A DNA stretch of 64,000 nt. Origin: Pseudomonadaceae bacterium. Its GTDB lineage: Bacteria > Pseudomonadota > Gammaproteobacteria > Pseudomonadales > Azotimanducaceae. The DNA is taken from the NCBI GenBank assembly GCA_024743175.1, contig JANSXA010000002.1:124001-188000 (forward strand), read 5' to 3'. Both the position numbers and the translations under genes were made by a program. The notes beneath the pieces were generated by a model that searched no databases, was not told the DNA's origin, and saw nothing but the letters and a program-made list of their open reading frames with translations. This document shows positions 10,101 through 18,129 of the stretch, in pieces. Position 1 is the stretch's first letter. Each line of letters opens with the position of its first letter.

Positions 10101-10680
10101 CAAGAGCCTCTGCAATAGTCTGGCCCAGCACAAACTGGTTGCCCATTTCACGCATTGCCTGTTTCACCGCCATCCGTACAACAGGTTCACCCAGCCGCTT
10201 CACGGTGCGGTTGAGCAGTCCAGACACACTCGACGAGTTATCCTCATCAAGAATACGCCCTGTCAGCATGAGCGCCACAGTCGAAGCATTGACCACCGAA
10301 GAACCCGAGTGACCAAAATGCTCCTGCCAATCATAGGGTGCAATTTTGTCTTCGATCAGCGCATCGATGGTGCCCGCATCAGGGACACGCAGCAGCGCTT
10401 CAGCAAGACACATCAGCGCAATACCTTCATTAGTGGACAGTCCATATTCCGCCAGAAACATTTCCATCAATCCAGGCTGACCCGAGTTGCGAATGCGTTC
10501 AATAAGACCCACTGCTCGATCCTGAATCTGGCGCCGCTGACTATGATCAATTCTGGCGCTGCCGATCAGTGACGCCAGAATTTCACCTTCATCAGCAACA
10601 TGCATCGCCCGTATCGCGTTCAGTTCGTCATTTTCGACAGCGGTAAACGACTTGTGCTGAGGTTTTCCGACCAGATTCAT
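7150..10680 (-). CDS. putA: Bifunctional proline dehydrogenase / L-glutamate gamma-semialdehyde dehydrogenase
   Basis: PutA oxidises proline to glutamate in two steps, with FAD in the proline dehydrogenase barrel and NAD in the aldehyde dehydrogenase domain. With the ATG at 10680 the protein has 1176 residues. That start is chosen because AAGGAG lies about 8 bp upstream; a GTG 11 codons earlier lacks such a site. There is no N-terminal ribbon-helix-helix domain, so it should not repress its own operon as E. coli PutA does. The dehydrogenase barrel spans roughly residues 170-470. The aldehyde dehydrogenase part includes the catalytic Cys in GQRCSALR and the Glu in IAETGG. The C-terminal extension ends with TTAAGGNASLLA, the signature of the type B PutA C-terminal domain. 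It follows putP by 25 bp. Confidence 0.97.
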   Translation of the reverse strand: MNLVGKPQHKSFTAVENDELNAIRAMHVADEGEILASLIGSARIDHSQRRQIQDRAVGLIERIRNSGQPGLMEMFLAEYGLSTNEGIALMCLAEALLRVPDAGTIDALIEDKIAPYDWQEHFGHSGSSVVNASTVALMLTGRILDEDNSSSVSGLLNRTVKRLGEPVVRMAVKQAMREMGNQFVLGQTIAEALERGRAETKRGFLYSYDMLGEAALTQADADEYFEAYADAIRAIGASSADGPLPDQPGISVKLSALHPRFEYAKSQRLLKELAPRLNSLARLAKKYNLGLNVDAEEARRLEPLLHVFKAALSDSRLAGWDGFGLVIQAYGKRAAPIIDWLYALATKLDRRVMVRLVKGAYWDSEIKQAQVDGAESYPVFTRRVATDISYTCCAAKLLRMTDRIYPQFATHNAQTAAAILEMAEDHTAYEFQRLHGMGETLHNQLLEDEGARCRIYAPVGPHKDLLAYLVRRLLENGANSSFVHQVVDPRFSAASLAADPFDSLSVIQTGLPERLQSSADLYAPERKAAQGWDLQNSDVVRQLDLARRHYLHEHWHAEPIMAGEFVGQAEREIFNPAVSGEVVGEVVEASPEDCRRAAQSAKNWEQAGALERSFTLRRAADLFEKNHAELFALLAREAGKTPVDAVAELREAVDFLRYYANQGEEHPEAQARGIITCISPWNFPLAIFTGQLAAALAAGNGVLAKPAETTPLIAAAAVKLLHTAGVPREVLQLLPGDGLEVGQTLVSQPEVKGVCFTGSTATAQAIHQVMAEHLTPDAPLIAETGGINAAVVDSTALPEQAVRDTLASAFQSAGQRCSALRVLYVQEDVADAFLEMLFGAMDELEFGNPWNIETDVGPIISSQAQSALQRYVDDAQESGRLLKQLQAPDLGNFVGPSVIEVGGIDDLEHEVFGPVLHVARFGADEFDDVLAAVNRRGFGLTFGLHTRIDERAKVISDQMKMGNIYVNRNQVGAVVESQPFGGEGLSGTGPKAGGPNYVRRFEQPERVYGETVSGAPAPFQQVQAAIQAFDWHVPQVLETLDMPGATGESNRLTLWPRGLVLCLGPTPQEAIAQAGAARQMGCPSLIVVPGAIGADSIDGFLDRGDLSLLEGIEVVALNSDDKDLRAARKALAARQGKIVPVVASNDLASYCFVERHTCIDTTAAGGNASLLASVSS

Positions 10681-10705
10681 ACTCTTACTCCTTGGATTGC
10701 GCTGT

Positions 10706-12241
10706 TCAGACACGCGCTGTTGCCGGATCCGCTGCGGCAGGCGCGCCAGAATCCATCAACGCTTTCATGTCATCGTGCCGTGCGGTTACTGCAGCATCAG
10801 GTTGCGGCGTAAGCATAGTGACGGCGACCGCAGCCAGTGTGGCCAGCAGGAAACCGGGCACAATTTCATAAAGATAGGCCGGCAGAGATCCACCGGCGAT
10901 TTCGATAGGGGCGTAAATCCAGATGAGCACAACCAGAGCGCCAGTAATCATCCCCGCTAATGCACCTTGTCTGTTAAAGCGTCGCCAGAACAGGCTGAGC
11001 AGAATAATTGGACCGAACGCCGCGCCAAAGCCTGCCCAGGCATTGCTGACCAGGGACAGTATTGAGGCCGATCGATCAAGTGCCAGCCCTATTGCAACCA
11101 GCGACACTGCCAGCACCGAAAGTCTGCCAATCAGGACAAGCTCTTTCTGACTGGCTGCACGTCGGACAAAGGTTTTATAAAAATCTTCCGTGAGCGAGCT
11201 CGAAGAGACCAGCAACTGCGAAGAAATGGTGCTCATGATGGCTGCGAGAATAGCCGCCAGTAAAAAGCCACCCACCAGAGGGTGAAACAGAACTTGTGAC
11301 AAGAATATAAACACCGTTTCGGGGTCTGCCAGCGTAGCTTCAGTTGACGATATATAAGCGAGTCCAACAATACCGGTGGCAACGGCGCCAACCACCGTGA
11401 CCAGCATCCATCCCATACCGATGCGTCGCGCAACAGCGATATCAGGCAGCGATCTGATTGCCATGAATCTGACAATGATGTGTGGCTGCCCGAAATAGCC
11501 TAATCCCCAGGCCAGGCTGGAAACGAGACTCAGCGCCGTCAGACCACTCGACCAGCTCAATAAACTGACATCTACAGCAGCAACAGCAGCAGATACCTGC
11601 TCTACACCACCCAGCGTGGAGAATGCCACCACCGGCACCATGATCAAGGCGACAAACATGATGCAGCCTTGAACAAAATCCGTAAGGCTTACGGCGAGAA
11701 ACCCACCGAACAGCGTATAGGCGACCACAACACCCGCGGTCAGAAATATGCCCAACTCATAGCTTAGCCCGAAAGATGCTTCAAACAGCTTGCCACCAGC
11801 TACAACACCGGAAGATGTATACAGTGTGAAAAAGATCACGATAACAACTGAAGACAACACTCTTAAGGCGTGCGAACTATCCGAGAAACGTTTTTCAAAA
11901 AAATCCGGGATAGTGATTGCATCATTTGCAAGCTCTGTATAAACCCGCAGACGAGGGGCAACTAACAGATAGTTGAAGTAAGCACCTATGACAAGGCCCA
12001 CTGCGATCCAGGCCGCACTGAATCCTGTGATATAGACCGCGCCGGGCAGACCCATCAACATCCAGCCACTCATGTCTGAAGCGCCAGCTGAGAGCGCACC
12101 AACGGCAGGGTGTAGTTTGCGTCCACCAAGCATGTATTCAGAGACATCGCTGGTGGACTTTCGATAGGCATAAAAACCGATCGCCATCATCAGAACGAAG
12201 TAGCCGGTCAGAGAAATCAGTGCAGGATCGTTAATGCTCAT
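10706..12241 (-). CDS. putP: Sodium/proline symporter
   Basis: A 511-residue member of the sodium:solute symporter family with about 13 transmembrane segments, taking up proline with Na+ across the inner membrane. Family features include GGRKLHPAVGALSAGASDMSG in the first loops and the TISSQLLVSSSSLTEDFYK segment, which is typical of PutP around helix 8-9. It follows proA by 12 bp, with a GAGGA ribosome site lying within the end of proA, and precedes putA by 25 bp. It therefore very likely shares a message with both. The pairing with putA makes proline the expected substrate. Confidence 0.95.
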   Translation of the reverse strand: MSINDPALISLTGYFVLMMAIGFYAYRKSTSDVSEYMLGGRKLHPAVGALSAGASDMSGWMLMGLPGAVYITGFSAAWIAVGLVIGAYFNYLLVAPRLRVYTELANDAITIPDFFEKRFSDSSHALRVLSSVVIVIFFTLYTSSGVVAGGKLFEASFGLSYELGIFLTAGVVVAYTLFGGFLAVSLTDFVQGCIMFVALIMVPVVAFSTLGGVEQVSAAVAAVDVSLLSWSSGLTALSLVSSLAWGLGYFGQPHIIVRFMAIRSLPDIAVARRIGMGWMLVTVVGAVATGIVGLAYISSTEATLADPETVFIFLSQVLFHPLVGGFLLAAILAAIMSTISSQLLVSSSSLTEDFYKTFVRRAASQKELVLIGRLSVLAVSLVAIGLALDRSASILSLVSNAWAGFGAAFGPIILLSLFWRRFNRQGALAGMITGALVVLIWIYAPIEIAGGSLPAYLYEIVPGFLLATLAAVAVTMLTPQPDAAVTARHDDMKALMDSGAPAAADPATARV

Positions 12242-12253
12242 TCAGTGATGTCC

Positions 12254-13534
12254 TCAGGCGCGTATCTGGCCGCTACCATGCACCTCATACTTGAAGCTGG
12301 TGAGCTGTTCTAAACCTACAGGGCCTCGTGCGTGCAGCTTCCCGGTTGCGATACCGATCTCGGCGCCCATACCGAATTCACCCCCGTCCGAAAACTGAGT
12401 CGAGGCATTATGCATTACAACCGCTGAGTCGATGGCCTGCATAAACGCCCGGGCTGCAGCCGTGTCCTCGGTAAGAATTGCATCAGTGTGGCCTGACGAG
12501 TGAGCATCTACAAAAGCAATCGCCTGTTCCAGCCCGGAGACAACTTTCACGGAAACGATTTCCTCGAGATACTCAGTATCCCAGTCGCTATCTGTAGCTG
12601 GCTTGATGCGGTCGTCACACTCAACAGCAGTAGCATCCCCACGGACTTCACAGCCCTCTAATCGGTCTACAAGCTTTGGCAGCAGATCAGCAGAAATCGC
12701 TTCGTCAACCACCAGACTTTCCGTGGCGCCACAAATTCCGGGGCGGCGCAACTTGGCATTGCGAATAATTTCTATGGCCTTTTCGATATCTGCTGCAGCA
12801 TGGACATAGGTGTGGCAGTTACCATCGAGGTGCAGCAGCGTTGGAACACGCGCTTCGTCACGCACCAGTTCTACTAAACCGCGACCACCTCGAGGAATAA
12901 CAAGATCAACGTATTGTGTACAACGAAGCAGGTGCGCAACGGCGTCGCGATCAGTTGTATCAATAAACTGCACGCACGCTTCAGGCAGGCCGGCATCACG
13001 CAGGCCGTCCACAAGACAGGACACAATGACTCTGGTTGAATTCAGGCTTTCAGAGCCACCACGCAAGATGACTGCGTTACCCGACTTCAGACACAGTGCA
13101 CCCGCATCCGCACCAACATTGGGTCTTGATTCGTAGATCATGCCAACAACACCGATAGGGGTCGCGATCCGTCGAATGTGCAAACCGTTGGGACGCTCGT
13201 TCTCCATCAGCAGACGGCCAACCGGATCTGGCAGGGAAGCAATGTTTCGCAGCGCCTGTGCCATGTCTGCAACACGTTCAGCCGTTAAAGTCAGCCTGTC
13301 GATAAACGCGTCAGACTTGCCGGAACCCGCCACGCCATTGACGTCCAGCGCATTGGCCGAAAGCAGTTCGCCTGCTCGCTCTTCAAGAAAGCTGGCCGCC
13401 ACCTCCAGCGCCTGATTTTTCTGTTCGGTAGTTGCCACCGCAAGCTGCTTCGCAGCTGCGCTGGCCTGTTGACCGAGGTGATCAACGTAGTCTTGCGTCT
13501 GATTAACTGCAACTGCACTGGATGAAGATGCCAC
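12254..13534 (-). CDS. proA: Glutamate-5-semialdehyde dehydrogenase (gamma-glutamyl phosphate reductase)
   Basis: ProA reduces gamma-glutamyl phosphate with NADPH to glutamate semialdehyde, the second step of proline synthesis. The 426-residue length fits the family. [32 protein letters not shown], here only named by its ends (residues about 126-157), is the ProA cofactor-binding stretch, and [14 protein letters not shown] carries the active-site Cys. The start is GTG at 13534, preceded by AGGAGA about 6 bp upstream. proC lies 121 bp upstream on the same strand and putP 12 bp downstream. The close coupling to catabolic genes is unusual and is treated as a finding. Confidence 0.97.
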   Translation of the reverse strand: MASSSSAVAVNQTQDYVDHLGQQASAAAKQLAVATTEQKNQALEVAASFLEERAGELLSANALDVNGVAGSGKSDAFIDRLTLTAERVADMAQALRNIASLPDPVGRLLMENERPNGLHIRRIATPIGVVGMIYESRPNVGADAGALCLKSGNAVILRGGSESLNSTRVIVSCLVDGLRDAGLPEACVQFIDTTDRDAVAHLLRCTQYVDLVIPRGGRGLVELVRDEARVPTLLHLDGNCHTYVHAAADIEKAIEIIRNAKLRRPGICGATESLVVDEAISADLLPKLVDRLEGCEVRGDATAVECDDRIKPATDSDWDTEYLEEIVSVKVVSGLEQAIAFVDAHSSGHTDAILTEDTAAARAFMQAIDSAVVMHNASTQFSDGGEFGMGAEIGIATGKLHARGPVGLEQLTSFKYEVHGSGQIRA

Positions 13535-13655
13535 TGATTTCTCCTGATTCTATTAGATTTATGAAATGGGACAAACACCAGGGTGAAGGCCAGGCTGGTG
13601 CTTATGAATTATTGGAAGATGGATTCTCTCGAAAACGAGCCTTATGAATGGCGGA

Positions 13656-14447
13656 TCAGCGAAGCTCCACCGCTCGCGCATAAGCGGCTTCGACAGTTTG
13701 TTGTAAAAGCGCGTCCAGACTGGAATCTCGATTCAATGCCGACAGTCCTGCTGCGGTTGTACCGTTTTTGCTGACCACACCATCGCGAAGCTCACTTAAT
13801 GGCGCCTCGCTCGACAGAGCCAGTTCGACTGAGCCAGCAAGCGTTCTGAGCACCATTTCTCGTGCTTCAGGTTCGGAGAAGCCCAACGATTGGCCAGCCT
13901 GCATCCAACATCGAGCGATTTCAAAAACGTAACCAGGGCCGCTGCCTGCGATCGCAGTCAGGCGATCAATGTTGTCCTCGTTATCGACCCAGATCAGCTG
14001 CCCGGTGGTCGCCATCAATTCTGCGACGGTTTGCTGATGGCGTGTCGAGCAGTGGGGGTTTGCATACAGCGCACTCACCCCTTTACCAATCTGCACCGGC
14101 ATATTCGGCATAATCCGCACCAGCGCCTTTTCGCCCGTTATCGATTCGATAGATGCAGCAGCAAATCCTGCCGCCATCGAAATAAAACATCCATCAGCGG
14201 CCAGCAGGCCAGAGTATTGTGGTAGCACTGTTGGGATCACCTGGGGTTTAACCGCCAGGATGATAAGGTCAAATTCGACCCCTGCTAACTCCTCAGGACC
14301 GCCCACACACCTCACCTCATTCGGCATCTGTCGCCCCGAGGGTGATACAACTGTAAATTTGAAGTCGGCTTGATCAAGCCACCGAGCTAACAATGCGCCG
14401 CCCATCCTGCCGCAGCCTACCATCAGTACCCGCGTTTCTTTGCGCAA
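13656..14447 (-). CDS. proC: Pyrroline-5-carboxylate reductase
   Basis: ProC carries out the last step of proline synthesis, reducing pyrroline-5-carboxylate with NAD(P)H. The protein has 263 residues. The N-terminal Rossmann motif is MVGCGRMGGALL, the middle contains LVRIMPNMPVQIGKG, and the C-terminal dimerisation helix region contains TAIAGSGPGYVFE and KNGTTAAGLSAL; all are typical. The start appears to be TTG at 14447, with AAGGTG about 5 bp upstream, because no ATG precedes the Rossmann strand. It is transcribed toward proA, and diverges from proB across about 256 bp of AT-rich sequence. Confidence 0.95.
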   Translation of the reverse strand: MRKETRVLMVGCGRMGGALLARWLDQADFKFTVVSPSGRQMPNEVRCVGGPEELAGVEFDLIILAVKPQVIPTVLPQYSGLLAADGCFISMAAGFAAASIESITGEKALVRIMPNMPVQIGKGVSALYANPHCSTRHQQTVAELMATTGQLIWVDNEDNIDRLTAIAGSGPGYVFEIARCWMQAGQSLGFSEPEAREMVLRTLAGSVELALSSEAPLSELRDGVVSKNGTTAAGLSALNRDSSLDALLQQTVEAAYARAVELR

Positions 14448-14496
14448 GGGAACACCTTAAAAGTTAGTCATTTTTAAAATCGTCAGAGATACACCG

Positions 14497-14523
14497 TTGC
14501 ACCCAACGAATCCATACTATAAT
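14497..14523 (+). promoter_or_regulatory. Candidate sigma-70 promoter for proB
   Basis: Within the AT-rich 256-bp gap between divergent proC and proB, TTGCAC (14497-14502) is followed after 15 bp by a perfect TATAAT (14518-14523). The spacing is short for sigma-70; an alternative -10, TAATAT, gives 17 bp. A TATAAT in this position is suggestive but not proof. Confidence 0.4.
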
Positions 14524-14703
14524 ATTTAGACCACTAAGCATTCAACCCTCAAAGTAACTTTTATTTTCCTTTTCTATATTTGCCAAGCCCTATTTTAACC
14601 GGCTTGAACGGTCAGATATGAGTCTGCCTTATAAAAGAAGTGAGTATTATTACTTAGAGATCGAACCATAAAAACGGTAAACGAATAGCCTCGGAAGCAG
14701 ATA

Positions 14704-15912
14704 ATGACATCACGCGACAGCGAATTTTTTGAATCAAAAAACACCCCCCATGCCGCTCAAACCAAACAGCGCATCGTTGTAAAGGTGGGCTCAAGCCTGC
14801 TAGCCAGCGCCGAACACCTTAAACCGCGCTACGCCTTCATGCATGGTCTGCTCAGCGACATAGCTGAGCTCCAGCAGCGCGGCTTCGAGGTTGTACTGGC
14901 TTCTTCCGGCTCCGTGGCCCTCGGCCTGAACTCATTACACGCCGATGTTGAAAGCGCTGGTGTACAGGACAAACAGGCGGCGGCAGCCTGCGGCCAGCCA
15001 ATCCTGCTGAATGCCTACAAACAGATTGCCCTCGAGAACGGCTGCGACATTGCACAGGTGCTGGTCACCCTTGACGACCTGGAGGAGCGACGACGATTTC
15101 TGAACACAAAAAACACCGTTCATACGCTGCTCGAATATGGTGTGCTGCCGATTGTTAACGAGAACGACACGGTAACCACAGAAGAGATCAGAGTTGGAGA
15201 TAACGATCGACTTGCCGCCAAAGTTGCGCAGATGATCCAGGCACAGCATCTGATCATTCTCACCAGTGTTGATGGCCTCTATGATCGCGACCCGTCAGAA
15301 CCTGACGCACAGCTTGTCGAGACCGTAGAAGATGTGAGCGAGTATCTGGCGGTCACCAGCGGCACCAGCCAGCTCGGCAGCGGCGGCATGTTAACCAAGA
15401 TGCAGGCTGCAAACATGGCTCAGAATGCGGGATGCACGACGCTGATATCCCGCGGCGTTCTGGACCGCCCGGTGTCGTCTGTTCTTGCCGGGGAGCGACC
15501 TCACACCCGCTGCGTAGCGAAGTCCACACCTTCCTCCAGCTGGGCTATATGGCTGACCGACCGCTTGCAGATGGCTGGAAGCCTGGTCCTGAAGCAAGCC
15601 GCAGCTGATGCACTGGAAACAAACGAAGAGGGCATTTCCTGTCGCGATGTCGTTTCGTTACACAGCACTTTTCAAAAGGCAGACGTTCTGCATATCTACG
15701 ACGAACAAGGCGTTGAACGGGCACGTGGATTGTCTAACCTGTCATCGGATGAAGCCACCTTGATAGCGCAAAACCCAGACCGCTCGGGGAAGGAGCTGCT
15801 TGGTTATCAAACCGAGGGGCGACTTGTTAACTGGAACAACCTGGTGTTGCTTGAAGACCACCACCTGCCCTGGGAACAACCTGATAATCCACTGCGGGTA
15901 ATCACCCCATGA
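14704..15912 (+). CDS. proB: Glutamate 5-kinase
   Basis: ProB phosphorylates glutamate to start proline synthesis and is usually feedback-inhibited by proline. The 402-residue protein has the amino-acid kinase fold: VVKVGSSLLA near residue 26, a Ser-Gly-rich loop ASSGSVALG, the substrate motif NENDTVTTEEIRVGDNDRL near residues 152-170, and GTSQLGSGGMLTKMQAA. The last 110 residues form the PUA domain, poorly conserved here. A 20-residue polar N-terminal extension precedes the kinase core. AGCAG upstream of the ATG is a weak ribosome site. It is divergent from proC-proA and followed 43 bp later by a MarR regulator on the same strand. Confidence 0.96.
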   Translation: MTSRDSEFFESKNTPHAAQTKQRIVVKVGSSLLASAEHLKPRYAFMHGLLSDIAELQQRGFEVVLASSGSVALGLNSLHADVESAGVQDKQAAAACGQPILLNAYKQIALENGCDIAQVLVTLDDLEERRRFLNTKNTVHTLLEYGVLPIVNENDTVTTEEIRVGDNDRLAAKVAQMIQAQHLIILTSVDGLYDRDPSEPDAQLVETVEDVSEYLAVTSGTSQLGSGGMLTKMQAANMAQNAGCTTLISRGVLDRPVSSVLAGERPHTRCVAKSTPSSSWAIWLTDRLQMAGSLVLKQAAADALETNEEGISCRDVVSLHSTFQKADVLHIYDEQGVERARGLSNLSSDEATLIAQNPDRSGKELLGYQTEGRLVNWNNLVLLEDHHLPWEQPDNPLRVITP

Positions 15913-15955
15913 TGCGCCTGCACCCGGCCCATTCCGGCTGAAGCGATGAAAGCCA

Positions 15956-16429
15956 ATGAATGAGCTTCACGACCAGGTACTGGTGGCCCTGCGCAAAATA
16001 ATACGGGCTACCGACCTACACTCACGGAAACTCGGCAAAGAGACAGGGCTGACCACTCCTCAACTTGTTGTGATGCGAGCTGTCGAACAGCAGGAGCGGC
16101 CGGTGGCTACAGAAATTGCACACTCGGTAAGTCTGAGCCAGGCCACAGTCACCAACATTTTAAATCGACTGGAAAGCCATGGGCTGATCCAGCGATCACG
16201 CAGCGCCAGGGATAAGCGACGCATCAACATAAATCTGACCACCCAGGGCAAAAATCTGCTGGAAGCCGCCCCACAACCACTGCAGGAAGATTTCATTGAG
16301 CGTTTCGGCGCGCTCGAACTCTGGGAACGACATCAGCTGCTGGCCTCCCTGGAACGACTGGCATCAATGATGGATGCCGAACACCTGGACGCCGCTCCTG
16401 TGCTCACCGCAAGCGAGGAGATGCACTGA
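15956..16429 (+). CDS. MarR family transcriptional regulator
   Basis: A 157-residue winged-helix regulator. The recognition-helix region SLSQATVTNILNRLESHGLI and the wing RSARDKRRININLT are at residues about 62-98 and match the MarR pattern, including the conserved D-x-R of the wing. It lies 43 bp after proB on the same strand and may be cotranscribed. Some MarR proteins of halophiles and marine bacteria control compatible-solute genes, so an osmotic role is conceivable, but nothing here proves its target. A run of ten C bases (16431-16440) directly follows the stop. Confidence 0.92.
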   Translation: MNELHDQVLVALRKIIRATDLHSRKLGKETGLTTPQLVVMRAVEQQERPVATEIAHSVSLSQATVTNILNRLESHGLIQRSRSARDKRRININLTTQGKNLLEAAPQPLQEDFIERFGALELWERHQLLASLERLASMMDAEHLDAAPVLTASEEMH

Positions 16430-16491
16430 GCCCCCCCCCCTTAACCCTGTCGCTTTAGACTCTGTCGCTATCGCCATCTACCAACTGCACC

Positions 16492-16968
16492 CTATGCCTC
16501 CTCTAACATAGCGCGAAGCATCCAGGCCGTTTTTTCATGGATGCGCATGCGATCTGAGATCAGAGCCACGGAAGATTCGTCGTCGCCCGCCTGAGCTTTC
16601 ACGAGGGTCTCGCGACAGGTGCGCACCACCTGCTCGTGAGAGGCTTTCAGAATTTTCACCATATCCTGAGCAGAAGGAATGACATCAACCTCCGCGATAC
16701 TGCTTAACTGGGCAAACTGTTTGTAGGTGCCGGGCGCACTTACGCCGAGGGTGCGAATTCGCTCAGCAATATCGTCCACAGCAATTGCCAACTCCGTATA
16801 GTGCTCCTCGAACAGCAAGTGCAACTCGCGGAATTGTGGGCCTGTAACGTTCCAGTGAAAATTATGCGTCTGTAAGTACAAGGTATAGCTGTCCGCCAGA
16901 AGGCGCTTCAGACCTTGCGCGATCTCCTCTCGATGTTCCTGATCGATACCAATATTGACTGTTTCCAT
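16492..16968 (-). CDS. Dps family ferritin-like DNA-protection protein
   Basis: A 158-residue Dps/miniferritin that stores iron and protects DNA by using peroxide to oxidise Fe(II). The inter-subunit ferroxidase residues are visible: the His in [12 protein letters not shown] near residue 36-40, and the Asp and Glu of [18 protein letters not shown] near 54-71. The N-terminus (VNIGI) matches the common Dps start. AGGAAG immediately abuts the ATG, closer than ideal. The 5' region shared with the divergent small genes is AT-rich and holds an inverted repeat. Dps genes are usually induced by peroxide or in stationary phase. Confidence 0.93.
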   Translation of the reverse strand: METVNIGIDQEHREEIAQGLKRLLADSYTLYLQTHNFHWNVTGPQFRELHLLFEEHYTELAIAVDDIAERIRTLGVSAPGTYKQFAQLSSIAEVDVIPSAQDMVKILKASHEQVVRTCRETLVKAQAGDDESSVALISDRMRIHEKTAWMLRAMLEEA

Positions 16969-17038
16969 CTTCCTGTTGCCTGTGTGATTACGTACTTCTA
17001 CCTTAACGCCAAATTAACTATCGTAAAATTTGATTGTT

Positions 17039-17055
17039 ACTATTTAATTAATAGT
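17039..17055. promoter_or_regulatory. AT-rich inverted repeat upstream of dps
   Basis: ACTATT-TAATT-AATAGT has perfect 6-bp arms around a 5-bp centre, located about 70 bp upstream of dps and about 190 bp upstream of the divergent small genes. Its position suits an operator or upstream promoter element for dps. It does not clearly match the Fur or OxyR consensus as I know them. Confidence 0.35.
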
Positions 17056-17241
17056 TTTTATCTATGAATGTTATCGGCGCCGAAAGCACTTTCAGCAACC
17101 GGTATCGTGAGATGCGAAGCCTTTTGTCGAGCTATTGTCTACTTAATGTCCATATATAGTTTGAATATTCTCAACATTATCTTGACAATCACCCCGTGTA
17201 GTCTTACTTTTGTCTCAACTAAGCAAGGATATTTTAGACAA

Positions 17242-17409
17242 ATGGATACCAAGACACCTCAGCGAAGCCGAAAAAGTCATGCCAAGAGTCACGCAATTGC
17301 CGTTGCCAACCAACAGGAGATCCGCCCCCTCGTGGCTGGCTCACTCGTCGCCGTTCTAGCAATCTGGTTAACTGCCGCAGCCGCCATCACTGCAATGGTC
17401 GCGTCATGA
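17242..17409 (+). CDS. Small single-span membrane protein, unknown function
   Basis: A 55-residue protein with a very basic, Lys/Arg/His-rich N-terminus (about residues 1-20) and one hydrophobic segment near residues 31-53 (LVAGSLVAVLAIWLTAAAAI). The basic side would remain in the cytoplasm. AAGGA lies about 12 bp before the ATG, and a TTGACA about 60 bp upstream could be a -35 box. An open frame extends further upstream but has no good start or coding character. Its stop overlaps the next gene in an ATGA arrangement, so the two are probably translationally coupled. I do not recognise the family. Confidence 0.6.
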   Translation: MDTKTPQRSRKSHAKSHAIAVANQQEIRPLVAGSLVAVLAIWLTAAAAITAMVAS

Positions 17410-17699
17410 CACCACGACAACTTAAACGGCTGGCGCTTCGCGAAGACGTACATGCTCACATCATCAGTGATGGCTGTCGGGATTACGTTGTCGAAATTAT
17501 TGCTGAAAACGGCGCCGGTCTGCTGCGCCGACGAGGCCAGCCCCTGCGCTTCCGCAGCCTCTCAGAAGCCCAGGGAAGGCTAAAGAAATGCCGCGTCAGC
17601 CGTGCAGTTCTGCGCCACCGCGTCGCTCATGACGAGGCGTGCACATTCCCGTACGAAATCGCCCGCTATGACGACCTTCCGCTGACTATGACAGGTTAA
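17406..17699 (+). CDS. Small conserved protein, DUF6482-like
   Basis: A 97-residue protein, Arg-rich and without membrane segments. Its pattern, an N-terminal helix (LKRLALRED), a short beta stretch (DYVVEIIAENG) and RRGQPLRFRSLSEAQGRL followed by a Cys/Arg-rich strand and HDEACTFP, resembles the small DUF6482 proteins of gammaproteobacteria. This is recognition from memory and is not certain. It starts within the stop of the small membrane protein (ATGA overlap). The pair sits opposite dps, so a stress-related role is possible, but this is only context. Confidence 0.6.
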   Translation: MTPRQLKRLALREDVHAHIISDGCRDYVVEIIAENGAGLLRRRGQPLRFRSLSEAQGRLKKCRVSRAVLRHRVAHDEACTFPYEIARYDDLPLTMTG

Positions 17700-17829
17700 A
17701 CGTTTCTACTCGAACGCCAATCACGCTACCTGACAGCAGCACCCATCGCTGGAAAGCCCTGGCTTATCAGCACGACCACTGGTTGTGAACAAGACAGACT
17801 CCAGAATACACATAAAGGTCGTCAACTAG

Positions 17830-18129
17830 CGTGGCGAAAATTGTGTTTCTGTCAGTTCAATGCAGGGCGGCGGCGCTGAGCGGGTCGCGGCATTGCTGCC
17901 AAACGAATGGACAGCTCGCAGACACGAAGTGCTGCAGGCCACCTTTGCACAGCCTTCCGCAGAACCAAAAGGTTGGCATCTGGTAGTGTTGGGAGAAGGT
18001 GACGAACACCAGCGCCTTGAAGCCCAGGCGACACAAATGGGAATGTCCTGTTGTGTCAGTATCGCAGGCACTATGTCACAGTGGAATCACCGCGCGCCGA
18101 ACCTGACCTGGCTCCGCTCAAACCGCTAG
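17830..18129 (+). pseudogene. Glycosyltransferase (GT4-like) remnant with internal deletion and frameshift
   Basis: The translated stretch from 17860 begins MQGGGAERVAALLPNEW, the typical N-terminal glycine-rich motif of GT4-type glycosyltransferases (GGAERV.. LANEW.. GHEV). After RRHEV it jumps directly to LQATFAQ..GWHLVVLGEGDE, which in intact family members lies about 170 residues later in the second Rossmann domain. The usual first strand (KIVFLS) is present in a different frame just upstream at 17830-17856, which implies a frameshift. The protein ends soon after VSIAGTMSQ, before the conserved E-x7-E donor-site region. It is thus a relic of about 90 codons. Its end abuts the stop of the convergent MFS gene. 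Confidence 0.7.

Noticed and set aside
16431-16440. Run of ten C bases after the MarR gene
   Set aside because: It is outside any coding region, so phase variation is unlikely; it may also be prone to sequencing error.
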